A program made the position numbers and the translations under genes. Below are positions 43,687 through 52,602 of a stretch of DNA of 64,000 nt, one piece after another. The DNA lies in the NCBI GenBank assembly GCA_023382975.1, contig JAHDXO010000049.1:22162-86161 (forward strand), read 5' to 3'. The notes beneath the pieces are model-generated. The model did not search any database. It saw nothing but the letters and a program-made list of their open reading frames with translations, and had not been told where the DNA came from. This DNA is from Pirellulaceae bacterium (GTDB taxonomy: Bacteria > Planctomycetota > Planctomycetia > Pirellulales > Pirellulaceae). Every line of letters begins with the position of its first letter. Position 1 is the stretch's first letter.

Positions 43687-46143
43687 CTAGTGCTTCAAGC
43701 CGCCTTCGACGCGATCCGCGGTATCCGCGGCGTTTGCCGCGTCGGCCATCTCGCCGATCACCAGGCGGTAGCGCGGGTCGGTCTGCCAGAGGCGGAAGTG
43801 GGGATCGTCTTGGAAATGGCGCCAGTGATCTTCCACGGTCTCGGGAAGTGCGTCGCGGATTTCGGGTCCGGAGCCCAGAACGGCGATCGTGCCGCCGCGC
43901 GGGCCGATGCGGTTCAGGCTCAGGACAAACCGTGTGCCAGCTTGCTCGACGGCGACGGTTGCCGCTTCCGCCGTCAGTTGTTGCGAAGCGCCGACAGCGG
44001 CGTCCGGCGACTGGCCCGCGGTGCCGACTTGCATCACGTGCAGGAACTCGACGATTCGCGACGGAGTCCGTGGCCGGAGTTCCACACGCCAGCCCAACAG
44101 GCCGATTGTGCTCCGCACCGCATACGGATCGTCGGCCATCCGGTAGCCTTCGTCCGTCAATCCGTACTGTACCCCCGCAACTTCGAAGTCGTGACCTCTG
44201 CCGCCAACTTTCTTTCGTAGGCATTGGCTCTTGGCCGGGATCAGCGTGCGGACGTGAAGCCATCCGGTCCCCGCTTCGCCCGGCGAGCCGGATTCGATCG
44301 TCAGGCCGTCCCCATCCATCGCGATGTGTCCGCCCGGGTCGGGGTGGGGAATCCGCTCGGTTCCGTTCCACAGGAATTGCGGGCCAATCTCCGCGGCGGT
44401 CAAGGCACGCTCGCCCGCCGTCGCCCGGGGCTCGCGCAGACTGTGCAACAACCAGCACGGTTGCTGCCGGGGATCGGTCAGTGCGAGCCGGTCATAGACC
44501 ACGAACACATCCGGCTTGAGGTACACGAACTGGCGCGTGATCTCTTCCACGCCCCAGCCGGGCGGATAGCTGAACCGGGCATCTCCGCACGCATAGTCGT
44601 ACTGCGGATGCGTGCGGTAGGCGGTGATGCGGCCTTCCTGGAATTCGGGCTGCGGCTCCGCAAATCCCCAACGTTGCCACCAGTCGCGCGCTTGCGGCAT
44701 GGACTGCCCGCCGCTTCGGACCACGTCGCGCGTGGGCTTGCCCTGCCAATCGCGATGCACGAACTGGCCGTCGCCGACGGTGATCGAGTTGTGCGCGATC
44801 GTCTGGCGGCCGTAGTTTCCGATGGCCGGCACGCCCGAGTCGCTACCTTCGCCCAGGAACTTCAGCACCGTCGTGTTCTGGCCGTGGACCGGTCCCGAAT
44901 CGATGGCCAGCGGCCCGCGCTTGCGGATCGTGAAGCTCAAGTTGTCGGCGTTGTTGCGCCCCCAGCCGCCATCGATCTCGCCGAACCGTCCGCAACGGAA
45001 GGTGGCGAACGTCGCGTCCTCCGTCCAGTCGGATCGCATCGTGACGTGACCCGACGTGGGAAACAGTCGCGTGGTGGGCAGCGTGGCGGGATCCAGGGAC
45101 TGCTGGTCCGGATCCCACCACAGCAGTCGGCCGAGTGCTTCCCGATCCGTGGACCAAGCCGGTTCTTGCGAACGGACCAGTTCCATCCACGGCAATCCCA
45201 GCCCGTCGTTCTCGCGCGTAAACGTGAGGAACAGCAGGTGATTCGCGCCGCAATGGGCAGGGCTGACCGCGCTGAAGTCGTCGGCCGTGCGCGTCACGCC
45301 GATCTTCTCGACCGACAGTGGATCTCGCTCCGGAATGAAGTGGTACCAGTAGAACGGACTCTGGTACTTGGCGAATTCCGCCCGACCGAGATAGTCTTCC
45401 CCGGTGGCGTGCGACCAGGCGATCGCGGCCACGAAAGGTTCCCAATAGGCGTGTTCGCCGTGATAGCCGTGGGACATGTCCGAGCCGCCGCGCCCGTCGG
45501 CCCAGCGATTCAGCTTGTCGGTCCAGCGGACAACCGTTTCGTCGAAATCGTGCTTCATCCGCGCCAGGAAGACGGCGTCGTTGGAACCGCTGCCGCCCTC
45601 GTAGAAGACGCTGACCAGAGGGAGCGTCGGCCTCCAGAACAGCGAGCCGTCGCGAGCCACCGCCTGGGCCACTCGATCGGACAACTCGCGTCGTTCCTCG
45701 ACCGTCAGGTCATCCCAGACAAGGTCCATCGTGGCGGCCCAGCCGAACACGAAGCTCGGCCGCTGGAAATCGGGCGACCGCCGGATGGCGTCCAGGTACT
45801 TCGGCTCGCCGGTCAGTTTCCAAGCGATCGCCTGCTTGAACCCCGACTCGGCGCGCCAGACGTCCGCCGCTTGCCGCTGGACCGCCCGGAACTCGGCAGC
45901 CAGCCGCGTGTCGGCCAATCGCGAGCGCAGCACATCCAAATCGTCCTTCGTCAGCAAGCATCGAGGATGTTCGTTCCGCGCCAGTCGGCAGTCGGGCGGA
46001 ATGAAGAACTTCGGCAACCCCGCCTCGAAGCTGATCGGACCGAACGCATCCGTCCGAGTCGCCAGCAACCCCTCCGCCGCGCGCGACCCGATCGGCGGCC
46101 AAGCAACCACGATCACAATTAGAACCAGATTCCGCATCCCCAT
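43687..46143 (-). CDS. Secreted heparinase II/III-like protein
   Basis: An 818-residue protein with a short signal peptide (NLVLIVIVVAWPPIGSRAAE). The first 350 residues form an alpha-helical region like the alpha/alpha toroid of polysaccharide lyases (FVFGWAATMDLVWDDL, GYHGEHAYWEPF). From about residue 360 it has the heparinase II/III beta-sandwich: LFPTSGHVTMRSDWTEDATFATFRCG, FGEIDGGWGRNNADNLSFTI and PLAIDSGPVHGQ, followed by HNSITVGDG. It likely cleaves acidic polysaccharides by beta-elimination. The start is supported by AAGGGGGA upstream. The substrate is unknown. Confidence 0.82.
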   Translation of the reverse strand: MGMRNLVLIVIVVAWPPIGSRAAEGLLATRTDAFGPISFEAGLPKFFIPPDCRLARNEHPRCLLTKDDLDVLRSRLADTRLAAEFRAVQRQAADVWRAESGFKQAIAWKLTGEPKYLDAIRRSPDFQRPSFVFGWAATMDLVWDDLTVEERRELSDRVAQAVARDGSLFWRPTLPLVSVFYEGGSGSNDAVFLARMKHDFDETVVRWTDKLNRWADGRGGSDMSHGYHGEHAYWEPFVAAIAWSHATGEDYLGRAEFAKYQSPFYWYHFIPERDPLSVEKIGVTRTADDFSAVSPAHCGANHLLFLTFTRENDGLGLPWMELVRSQEPAWSTDREALGRLLWWDPDQQSLDPATLPTTRLFPTSGHVTMRSDWTEDATFATFRCGRFGEIDGGWGRNNADNLSFTIRKRGPLAIDSGPVHGQNTTVLKFLGEGSDSGVPAIGNYGRQTIAHNSITVGDGQFVHRDWQGKPTRDVVRSGGQSMPQARDWWQRWGFAEPQPEFQEGRITAYRTHPQYDYACGDARFSYPPGWGVEEITRQFVYLKPDVFVVYDRLALTDPRQQPCWLLHSLREPRATAGERALTAAEIGPQFLWNGTERIPHPDPGGHIAMDGDGLTIESGSPGEAGTGWLHVRTLIPAKSQCLRKKVGGRGHDFEVAGVQYGLTDEGYRMADDPYAVRSTIGLLGWRVELRPRTPSRIVEFLHVMQVGTAGQSPDAAVGASQQLTAEAATVAVEQAGTRFVLSLNRIGPRGGTIAVLGSGPEIRDALPETVEDHWRHFQDDPHFRLWQTDPRYRLVIGEMADAANAADTADRVEGGLKH

Positions 46144-46352
46144 CGCTGCGTCCCCCTTTCACCAGCCACGCACCACTCGCCCCTCCCCATCCGTGCCCCA
46201 GCCCTGCGATCCGTGCTATGTCGGAAGCTGTAGTTGAACACGTGCTCACGGAGACGGTCAAGCAGACGGCTGCCGAAGCCAGATTCGCGTTGTCGCCGAC
46301 CGGACAGGTGTATTTCGACGTTCGCGGAAACCGACTTTTCGGGTTTTCCGAC

Positions 46353-46679
46353 TCAGAGAAACTCGATGTGGTTTCGCATTTGATCCGGCGTGCAGCATTG
46401 ATGGACAAGCAGCAGCATCTGCAGCAATCTGCCAACGGCGTGCTCTTGCTGGTGGCAGTAGCAAACGCCGGCATGCTCAACCCCGCTGCTTGCAAGAACA
46501 AGGAAGTCGTCGTCATGGGTGACGATGACGCGCTCATGCGCGAGAGCGTACGCGATGTGATCTTCGTCGGCAGCACCCAAGAGGGAGGCTTCGGCGGTAG
46601 TTGTCACGTCCACTCCATGGCTTCGAAGGCCGACGGCGATCGCCGTCCGGACGCTCTCGTCAAGATGATACCGGATCAT
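46353..46679 (-). CDS. DUF5615 PIN-like protein, probable toxin
   Basis: A 108-residue protein from ATG 46679. RYHLDESVRTAIAVGLRSHGVDVTTTAEASLLGAADEDHIAYALAHERVIVTHDDDFL is the complete DUF5615 pattern, a shortened PIN-like nuclease fold with Asp at the start and a D-x-D cluster near the end of that region. It overlaps the DUF433 gene by 20 bases on the same strand. DUF433/DUF5615 pairs are regarded as toxin-antitoxin modules. It is likely intact. Confidence 0.85.
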   Translation of the reverse strand: MIRYHLDESVRTAIAVGLRSHGVDVTTTAEASLLGAADEDHIAYALAHERVIVTHDDDFLVLASSGVEHAGVCYCHQQEHAVGRLLQMLLLVHQCCTPDQMRNHIEFL

Positions 46680-47004
46680 CCGGACCGTCCTTGACTGAGC
46701 GAGGATCGAGTTTGGAAGGATACTCGCTGGCGAGGTGCTCGACGAACTCTCGAGCCCGCCGATCCTGCCGTTCAAGAAGCTCGCGATTGTCGTGGTAGTA
46801 CATGAGCGCGGCGTGTACGTCGGCGATGGTCAACTGTGGGAACTCGCCAACGATCTCTTCCGGCGTCATGCCCCGAAGATCATGCCAGACATGGACATCC
46901 CATACTCGAATCCGCGTGCCTGCGATACATGGCTTGCCCCCGCAGATGCCAGGATCGGTACGAATATGGCGTCTCTCCACGATTTCGCAATGCGCTGTGT
47001 CCAT
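46660..47004 (-). CDS. DUF433 protein, probable antitoxin
   Basis: A 114-residue protein. The core IRTDPGICGGKPCIAGTRIRVWDVHVWHDLRGMTPEEIVGEFPQLTIADVHAALMYYHDNRELL is the standard DUF433 domain, a small HTH-like fold. It is the upstream, overlapping partner of the DUF5615 gene, as in known pairs. It probably binds the partner and its own promoter. Confidence 0.88.
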   Translation of the reverse strand: MDTAHCEIVERRHIRTDPGICGGKPCIAGTRIRVWDVHVWHDLRGMTPEEIVGEFPQLTIADVHAALMYYHDNRELLERQDRRAREFVEHLASEYPSKLDPRSVKDGPDDPVSS

Positions 47005-47218
47005 TTGGTTCCACCGGAACTGGGTGCTCGAAAGCCCGATTCCCGAACGATTGTATTGGGATGTCCATGACGTCCAGATTCCCGACGGTGCCCAGACAGC
47101 CCGATCGCAAAATGAATTATAACCTCCATTGGTGTCGCACGGGAGCAGGATGGCGATTCACTGATTGAGGACAAGACGTCCGGGCGTCCGGACGCGGAGC
47201 GAGTCACATCGTCCGCCG

Positions 47219-48478
47219 TCAGTCGACCAGGTCGTGTTCGCCGGTGGGACTGAGCAGATCGTTCGAGACTCCTTGGCTTTCGGGCAGATCCGACACATCC
47301 AGCAGGAACATGTGGTTGGTTTCGCTGGCCGGATCGCCGCCGGTGAACAGAATCCACTTGCGGTCCGGCGTCAGTTGCGGATGGAAGTGAGCCTTCTGGC
47401 CGCCGCCGTAGGTGGGCCAGTTGCCGGTCAACCGCACCCAGTCGTGCCTGCCGTGCTGGCGGTCCAACCGCTTCAATGCCCACAAGTCGTGTTCCTCGAA
47501 CGAGTCCCAGCCGGTCGAGTTTTCGTAGAAGAACAAGCGGCCTGCTGGATCCAGACCCGTGTGGACGTACGTCATTTGCGGCGCTAGACGGAACTCGAAC
47601 CTCGCCCGTTTGAACGGATCGTACAGACCGGTCAACTGCACGCCGGGCACCTCGTACACGATGCCGCGACGAGTGCATTGGCAGTGAATCAAATGGCCCT
47701 GGACACCCGGATCGCCGTCGCGCAGGGGAACGATCCGGCCGCTGGTCAGATCGGTCAGCAACATGCCGGGATGGTCGGCGGGATGGGTGACGACGAAGTG
47801 CCGGTTGTCGTAGGCGGTGACGTGGAAGATCGCGCTGTCGATGCGGCACAAGGTACGGTGTTCGCCCGTGTCGAAATGGTACGCGGCGACGGCGGCGCCT
47901 TGGCAGGGTTCGCCCCAGATGCTGCCTCGCGGCGTGTGGATGTAGACCAGCCACTGCCCGTCCGGCGTGGTCGTGTTCTGGCCGTAGGCCTCGCGGTCGG
48001 CCGGAATCTCGAACAGCGGGCGGTCCTCCAACGTCTCGACATGGACCGAACGAACTCGGTTGCCGTCAAAGTAGACGACCAGATCGCGCGCCGCGTTCAA
48101 GACGCTGCGGTGGTCCAAAACGCCGCGGCCGGAATCGACGCACCAAGGCTTCCACTGCGTGTCCGGATGCTCGGCAAAGGTCAACTGACGTGATTGGCCC
48201 GTGCGCAGGTCCAGTCGATGCAATTGGACCTGGCCTTCGGCCGCGCGATGGTAGACCAGGTATTTCGCATCACGCGTGATGGTAGGGATGAAGAAATACA
48301 GCGGGTAGGTGAATCCCGGACCGGAGGTCAACTGAACGGTCAAACGGCCCGTCTCAGGCGCCCGCCCGCGCGGGAAGGTGTCGGATAGCTGCATCGGTTC
48401 GGACGCTGCGCAAATGGAGGACACGCCAATCGAGAACAGTACGAAGAGAACGGCTGCCCGCGACCGCGAGTGTCTCAT
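47219..48478 (-). CDS. Secreted oligogalacturonate lyase-like (TolB-type beta-propeller) protein
   Basis: A 419-residue protein with a signal peptide (AAVLFVLFSIGVSSICAASE). The body is a seven-bladed propeller pattern of WLVYIHTPRG, FVVTHPADHPGM and YLVYHRAAEGQ blocks. The segments LTFAEHPDTQWKPW and GGQKAHFHPQLTPDRKWILFTGGDPASETNHMFLLDVSDL resemble oligogalacturonate lyase (PL22), which degrades unsaturated pectin oligomers. Assignment is by these motifs and not certain; a TolB-like protein is the alternative. It would fit the polysaccharide-degradation genes nearby. Confidence 0.7.
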   Translation of the reverse strand: MRHSRSRAAVLFVLFSIGVSSICAASEPMQLSDTFPRGRAPETGRLTVQLTSGPGFTYPLYFFIPTITRDAKYLVYHRAAEGQVQLHRLDLRTGQSRQLTFAEHPDTQWKPWCVDSGRGVLDHRSVLNAARDLVVYFDGNRVRSVHVETLEDRPLFEIPADREAYGQNTTTPDGQWLVYIHTPRGSIWGEPCQGAAVAAYHFDTGEHRTLCRIDSAIFHVTAYDNRHFVVTHPADHPGMLLTDLTSGRIVPLRDGDPGVQGHLIHCQCTRRGIVYEVPGVQLTGLYDPFKRARFEFRLAPQMTYVHTGLDPAGRLFFYENSTGWDSFEEHDLWALKRLDRQHGRHDWVRLTGNWPTYGGGQKAHFHPQLTPDRKWILFTGGDPASETNHMFLLDVSDLPESQGVSNDLLSPTGEHDLVD

Positions 48479-48507
48479 GATTCGATTCCAGCAGGGGACA
48501 GATCGAT

Positions 48508-48561
48508 CCGAATTCGCGCGAACTCGATCACGAAATCCGAAACTTCACGAATTCGGCGAGG
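48508..48561. repeat. Degenerate relative of the double-hairpin repeat
   Basis: CCGAATTCGCGCGAACTCG at one end and CTTCACGAATTCGGCGAG at the other match the hairpins at 2946-2999 with several changes. A further weak relative (CCGAATTCGCGGGAACTCGG) is at about 33037-33056. Confidence 0.4.
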
Positions 48562-48678
48562 CAACCTTGATCTCACCCATCAAATTCCTATCATGCTCTG
48601 GGGAACGTGCAGCGGAACGCAGGGTCTTGTAGGCCCGCTGATTCTCTCCAGTTGAAGTCCATTCTACGGAGCCATGCC

Positions 48679-49320
48679 ATGATACGCATCCCGGCCATTT
48701 TGATTCTTATCGTCGTCGGCGGTTGTCGGCCGCCTGTCGGTTCCGGGCCGGCGTATCCGGTGCGTCCGGTTGCCGACAGCGGCATCACCGGGGTGGAAGC
48801 GGCCGAGTACATCGGGACGGACGTCGCGGCGGTCGGGGGCGAAGAAACGGTCGCATCGCAAGCATCATCCAACGAGGCGAAAACCATGACGGACAAAATT
48901 GTGCGGACGGAAGAAGAGTGGAAGAAGCTGCTGACGCCGGAGCAGTACTACGTGCTGCGTCAACAGGGCACCGAGCGGCCGTTCACGAACGAGTACGATC
49001 ACCACTTCGAGCCGGGCGTGTACTCTTGTGCCGCCTGCGGGCAGGAACTGTTCGCCTCGGATACCAAGTTCAACTCGGGCTGCGGATGGCCGGCTTTCTA
49101 CGCGGCCAAGGCGGGTGACCGCGTCGAGCTGACTCTGGATCGTTCGCACGGCATGATCCGCACCGAGGTGACTTGCGCGCGGTGCGATTCGCACCTGGGC
49201 CACATCTTCGACGACGCGCCGCAGACGCCGACCGGCCAGCGCTACTGCATCAACTCGGTCTCTTTGACGTTTACTCCCAGCCCGAAGGCCGCCGACCAAG
49301 ACGATTCTGATTCGCGGTAG
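48679..49320 (+). CDS. msrB: Peptide-methionine (R)-S-oxide reductase with lipoprotein leader
   Basis: A 213-residue protein. A lipoprotein signal (RIPAILILIVVGGCRPP) and a linker of about 50 residues precede the MsrB domain, KLLTPEQYYVLRQQGTERPFTNEYDHHFEPGVYSCAACGQELF. Two C-x-x-C pairs bind zinc (SCAACG; TCARCDSHLGH) and the catalytic Cys is in RYCINSVSL. MsrB reduces methionine R-sulfoxide in proteins; the lipoprotein leader places it at the envelope for repair of exported proteins. ATG 48679 is preferred to the longer frame. Confidence 0.95.
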   Translation: MIRIPAILILIVVGGCRPPVGSGPAYPVRPVADSGITGVEAAEYIGTDVAAVGGEETVASQASSNEAKTMTDKIVRTEEEWKKLLTPEQYYVLRQQGTERPFTNEYDHHFEPGVYSCAACGQELFASDTKFNSGCGWPAFYAAKAGDRVELTLDRSHGMIRTEVTCARCDSHLGHIFDDAPQTPTGQRYCINSVSLTFTPSPKAADQDDSDSR

Positions 49321-49328
49321 ACGCCGGT

Positions 49329-50912
49329 CTACTCCCATTCGATGGTGGCGGGCGGTTTGCTGCTGATGTCGTAGCAGACGCGGTTGACGCCTTTCACCTC
49401 GTTGATGATCCGCGTCGAGATCCGGGCCAGCAGACTCTCGGGAAGACGGCTCCAGTCGGCCGTCATGAAATCGTCCGTGTCGACGCAACGAACGGCCACC
49501 GTGTTCTCGTAGGTGCGGGCATCGCCCATCACGCCGACGCTCTGCACGGGCAGAAGCACGGCGAACGCCTGCGAGGTGCTGCGGTAGAGCCCGGCGACCT
49601 TGATTTCCTCCACCACGATCGCATCGGCCTCGCGCAGCACGTTCAGCCGCTGACGCGTCACCTCGCCCAAACACCGCACCGCCAAACCGGGGCCGGGGAA
49701 CGGATGACGCCATACGATTTCGCCCGGCAGTCCCAGCTCCAGGCCCATCCGGCGCACTTCGTCCTTGAACAGATCGCGCAGCGGCTCGATTAACTCGAAA
49801 CCCAGTTCGGCGGGCAGTCCGCCGACGTTGTGATGCAGTTTGATCGTCGCGGCCGGACCGTCGGGCGCGGCGCCGCTCTCGATCACGTCGGGGTACAGCG
49901 TGCCTTGAGCCAGGAATCTCGCGTCTTCGATATTGCTTGCTTCCTGCTTGAAGCAGTCGATGAACGCATGGCCGATGCGTCGGCGCTTCTCTTGGGGATC
50001 GGTCACTCCGGCCAGCGCGGTCAGGAACCGCTCCTCGCCATCCACGACGTGCAGATCGGTGCGGAAATGTCTGGTGAATTCCGCGATGACGGCTTCCTGT
50101 TCCGCCTTGCGCAACAGTCCGTTGTTCACCAGGATGCACGACAGTTGCGAACCGACCGCCTTGTAGAGCAACGCGGCGGTGACCGCCGAGTCGACGCCGC
50201 CGGACAACCCGCAGATCACCCGCGAGTTGCCGATTTGCTGGCGCATCCGATCGATCGTCTCGCGGGCGAAATCGCCCAGGTGCCACTTGCCCTCGCAACG
50301 GCAAACCATCGTCACGAAATTGTGCAGCAACATGCTGCCTTGCGGCGTATGCGTCACCTCGGGGTGGAATTGCAGGCCGTACACCGGCAGCGTGCGGTGC
50401 CGTACCGCGGCGATCGGGCAGGTCTCTGTGCGAGCGAGCGAGACAAAGTCCTCGGAAACTCTGGTCACTTGGTCCCCGTGGCTCATCCACACGTCGGTTT
50501 GCTCGGTGAAACCGGCAAGCAAGCCCTCGGGGCGGTCGACGAAACACCGCGCCCGGCCGTACTCTCGCGACGGCGCGCTTTCCACCTGCCCGCCGAGCAG
50601 TTCGCAGGCCAGTTGCATTCCGTAGCAAATTCCCAGAACGGGAATCCCCAGCCGCAGAATCTCCGGATGGCATCGCGGCGCGCCTGGTTCGTAAACGCTG
50701 CTGGGACCGCCCGATAGGATGATGCCTCGCGGCTGGTGGGCCAGCAAACGTTCGGGAGCGATGTCGTGGCGGACGATTTCGCAGTACACGTTTTGCTCCC
50801 GGACTCGCCGGGCAATCAACTGCGCGTACTGCGAACCGAAGTCCAGAACCAAGACCCGTTCGTCGAACAACCTTGCACTGTCGCCCTGATTCGTTTTCAT
50901 AAGATCGTTCAT
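49329..50912 (-). CDS. guaA: GMP synthase (glutamine-hydrolysing)
   Basis: A 527-residue protein from ATG 50912 (530 from a GTG at 50921). The class I glutaminase domain has the nucleophile in PVLGICYGMQLACELL and the His/Glu pair in YGLQFHPEVTHT. The ATP pyrophosphatase has SGGVDSAVTAALL, then the GuaA C-terminal dimerisation domain HPFPGPGLAVRCLGEV ending in PPATIEWE. It makes GMP from XMP. Length and all motifs are normal. It is convergent with msrB. Confidence 0.98.
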   Translation of the reverse strand: MNDLMKTNQGDSARLFDERVLVLDFGSQYAQLIARRVREQNVYCEIVRHDIAPERLLAHQPRGIILSGGPSSVYEPGAPRCHPEILRLGIPVLGICYGMQLACELLGGQVESAPSREYGRARCFVDRPEGLLAGFTEQTDVWMSHGDQVTRVSEDFVSLARTETCPIAAVRHRTLPVYGLQFHPEVTHTPQGSMLLHNFVTMVCRCEGKWHLGDFARETIDRMRQQIGNSRVICGLSGGVDSAVTAALLYKAVGSQLSCILVNNGLLRKAEQEAVIAEFTRHFRTDLHVVDGEERFLTALAGVTDPQEKRRRIGHAFIDCFKQEASNIEDARFLAQGTLYPDVIESGAAPDGPAATIKLHHNVGGLPAELGFELIEPLRDLFKDEVRRMGLELGLPGEIVWRHPFPGPGLAVRCLGEVTRQRLNVLREADAIVVEEIKVAGLYRSTSQAFAVLLPVQSVGVMGDARTYENTVAVRCVDTDDFMTADWSRLPESLLARISTRIINEVKGVNRVCYDISSKPPATIEWE

Positions 50913-51095
50913 ACCGCTCACCCCCCGCTTTCTGGGAAGCCACGCCGCGAGTCCGGAAAAAGCCGCGATTCTAAGTTAGCTCTATCCGTCCGACTAGCCC
51001 GGTCATTGCCTGAAACAGGTCGGCATCCTATAGTCAACGCGAGGCTGCGGTTCGAGGAACGATCATTGGGCTCTGGACGAAGGGTTTGGCGGACT

Positions 51096-51860
51096 GTGTT
51101 GATTTTGTTGACCAACGATGACGGCATCCATGCTCCGGGACTGGCAGCGATGGAGCGGCAGTTGCTGAAATTGGGCGACGTGTGTGTGGTCGCGCCGGCG
51201 CACGAACAGAGTGGAGTCGGCCATTCGATCACCTTCCTGAGCCCGCTGGTCTGCCGCGAGGTGTACGAGGGCCAGCGGCGTCGCGGCTGGGCGGTCGAGG
51301 GCAGCCCGGCCGACTGTGTGAAGATCGGCGTCTTCGAGTTCTGCCCGCGGCGTCCCGATCTGATTGTCAGCGGAATCAACGGCGGTCTGAACGCCGGGAT
51401 CAACGTCCTGTACTCGGGAACCGTCGCGGCGGCCATCGAAGGGGCGTTTTTCGGCATCACCAGCGTGGCGGTCTCGCTGGAATTCGACGCCCAGGCCCAG
51501 TTCGACAAGGCGGCGGAAATCGCAGCCGGGATTGTCGGGCAGATTCTGCAGCGCAAGGCTCCCGCGTCGGAACTGTACAACATCAACATCCCGACGGCCG
51601 CCATGCGGCAACCGCCGCAAGTCAAGGTTGTTCCGATGGGCGTCGAACGGTACGGGGAACATTTCATCAAACGCAAAGATCCGCGAGGCCGGGACTACTA
51701 CTGGGCCACCGGCGATCCGCCGCCTCGGCACGGCGATCGGGAAACCGACCTTTCGGCGCTGGAGAAGGGCTATGTGACCGTCACTCCGCTGCAATACGAT
51801 ATGACGAAATACGACGTGCTGCAGGAAATGGCCCAGTGGTCGTTGCACGGTTCCGGCTGA
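51096..51860 (+). CDS. surE: 5'/3'-nucleotidase SurE
   Basis: A 254-residue protein from the GTG at 51096. ILLTNDDGIHAPGLAAM carries the metal-binding Asp pair, followed by VVAPAHEQSGVGHSIT, SGINGGLNAGINVLYSGTVAAAIEGAFFGI and YVTVTPLQYD near the end. SurE dephosphorylates nucleoside monophosphates in stationary phase and under stress. The longer open frame to 50736 has no family similarity there. It is divergent from guaA. Confidence 0.95.
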   Translation: MLILLTNDDGIHAPGLAAMERQLLKLGDVCVVAPAHEQSGVGHSITFLSPLVCREVYEGQRRRGWAVEGSPADCVKIGVFEFCPRRPDLIVSGINGGLNAGINVLYSGTVAAAIEGAFFGITSVAVSLEFDAQAQFDKAAEIAAGIVGQILQRKAPASELYNINIPTAAMRQPPQVKVVPMGVERYGEHFIKRKDPRGRDYYWATGDPPPRHGDRETDLSALEKGYVTVTPLQYDMTKYDVLQEMAQWSLHGSG

Positions 51861-51992
51861 ATGCAGGGGAAACAAGCCAAGACTTTTTCGTGCGAAGCAC
51901 CTCCGCGGGCTTTTCCGGCGAACGATCCCTGACCGCTTTTTTTTCAGACTCTGGCGCAGGCCAGCAACAATTTGTTCCAAGGAGCTGAGGCG

Positions 51993-52586
51993 ATGCGAGT
52001 ACAAATGTTTGTCTGCGTGGTGTTGGTTGGTTGCATGGTGGGCTGCGGCGGTCCGTCGACCGGCGGCGGCACGCCCAGCGGAACGCCCGGAGGAGCAGCC
52101 GGCACCGGCGAAACGGCTGCCCCGGCGTCGGACGCTGGCGAAGAATCGGCAGGGATCGCGATCGGTCTGGGGCAACCGGCCAGTGAGCAACCGGCCAGCG
52201 AAGAACCGTCCGCCCAGCCGGCCCCGGCGGACGAGCCCGCGATGCCCGTGGAACCCGCCGCGCCGGCCGAACCGGCCACCGAACGCGTCGAGGCCAAAGC
52301 GGGCGTGGGCGCCAAAGGCCGCAGTCTGGACGAGCACGAAGGAGTGTACGTCACACCGGCCAAGACCCTGTTCACCGTGCGCGAAAAAGTGATCTTCGAG
52401 ATCCAGGTGCCCAACGCGCTGAAGTTATACGAAGCCACCAACGGCAATCCGCCGCGGACGAACGAAGAATTCATGAGTCAGGTCATCGAAGCCAACGGCG
52501 TCAGGCTTCCCGAGTTGCCGCCCGGGCAGCGATACGTCTGGGATCCCGAAACCAAGGAACTGATGGTGGAACGCCCCGTGCGCTAG
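51993..52586 (+). CDS. Pro/Ala/Glu-rich lipoprotein of unknown function
   Basis: A 197-residue protein from ATG 51993, with AAGGAG upstream. A lipoprotein signal (FVCVVLVGCMVGCG) is followed by a low-complexity stretch to about residue 110 with PASEQPASEE and PAAPAEPATE units. A small ordered C-terminal part follows: PNALKLYEATNGNPPRTNEEFMSQVIEANGVRLPELPPGQRYVWDPETKELMVERP, which resembles pseudopilin-like C-terminal segments in this phylum. It probably sits on a membrane as a spacer-plus-domain protein. It is convergent with the sulfatase gene. Confidence 0.7.
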   Translation: MRVQMFVCVVLVGCMVGCGGPSTGGGTPSGTPGGAAGTGETAAPASDAGEESAGIAIGLGQPASEQPASEEPSAQPAPADEPAMPVEPAAPAEPATERVEAKAGVGAKGRSLDEHEGVYVTPAKTLFTVREKVIFEIQVPNALKLYEATNGNPPRTNEEFMSQVIEANGVRLPELPPGQRYVWDPETKELMVERPVR

Positions 52587-52602
52587 ATCGGTTGGTTTTC
52601 GA

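Noticed and set aside
46218..46694. A plus-strand 158-residue frame across the DUF5615 gene
   Set aside because: It is the complement of a recognised gene and shows no motif of its own.
48679..49320. A selenocysteine MsrB
   Set aside because: The catalytic site reads TGC (RYCINS), not TGA, and no SECIS-like stem follows.
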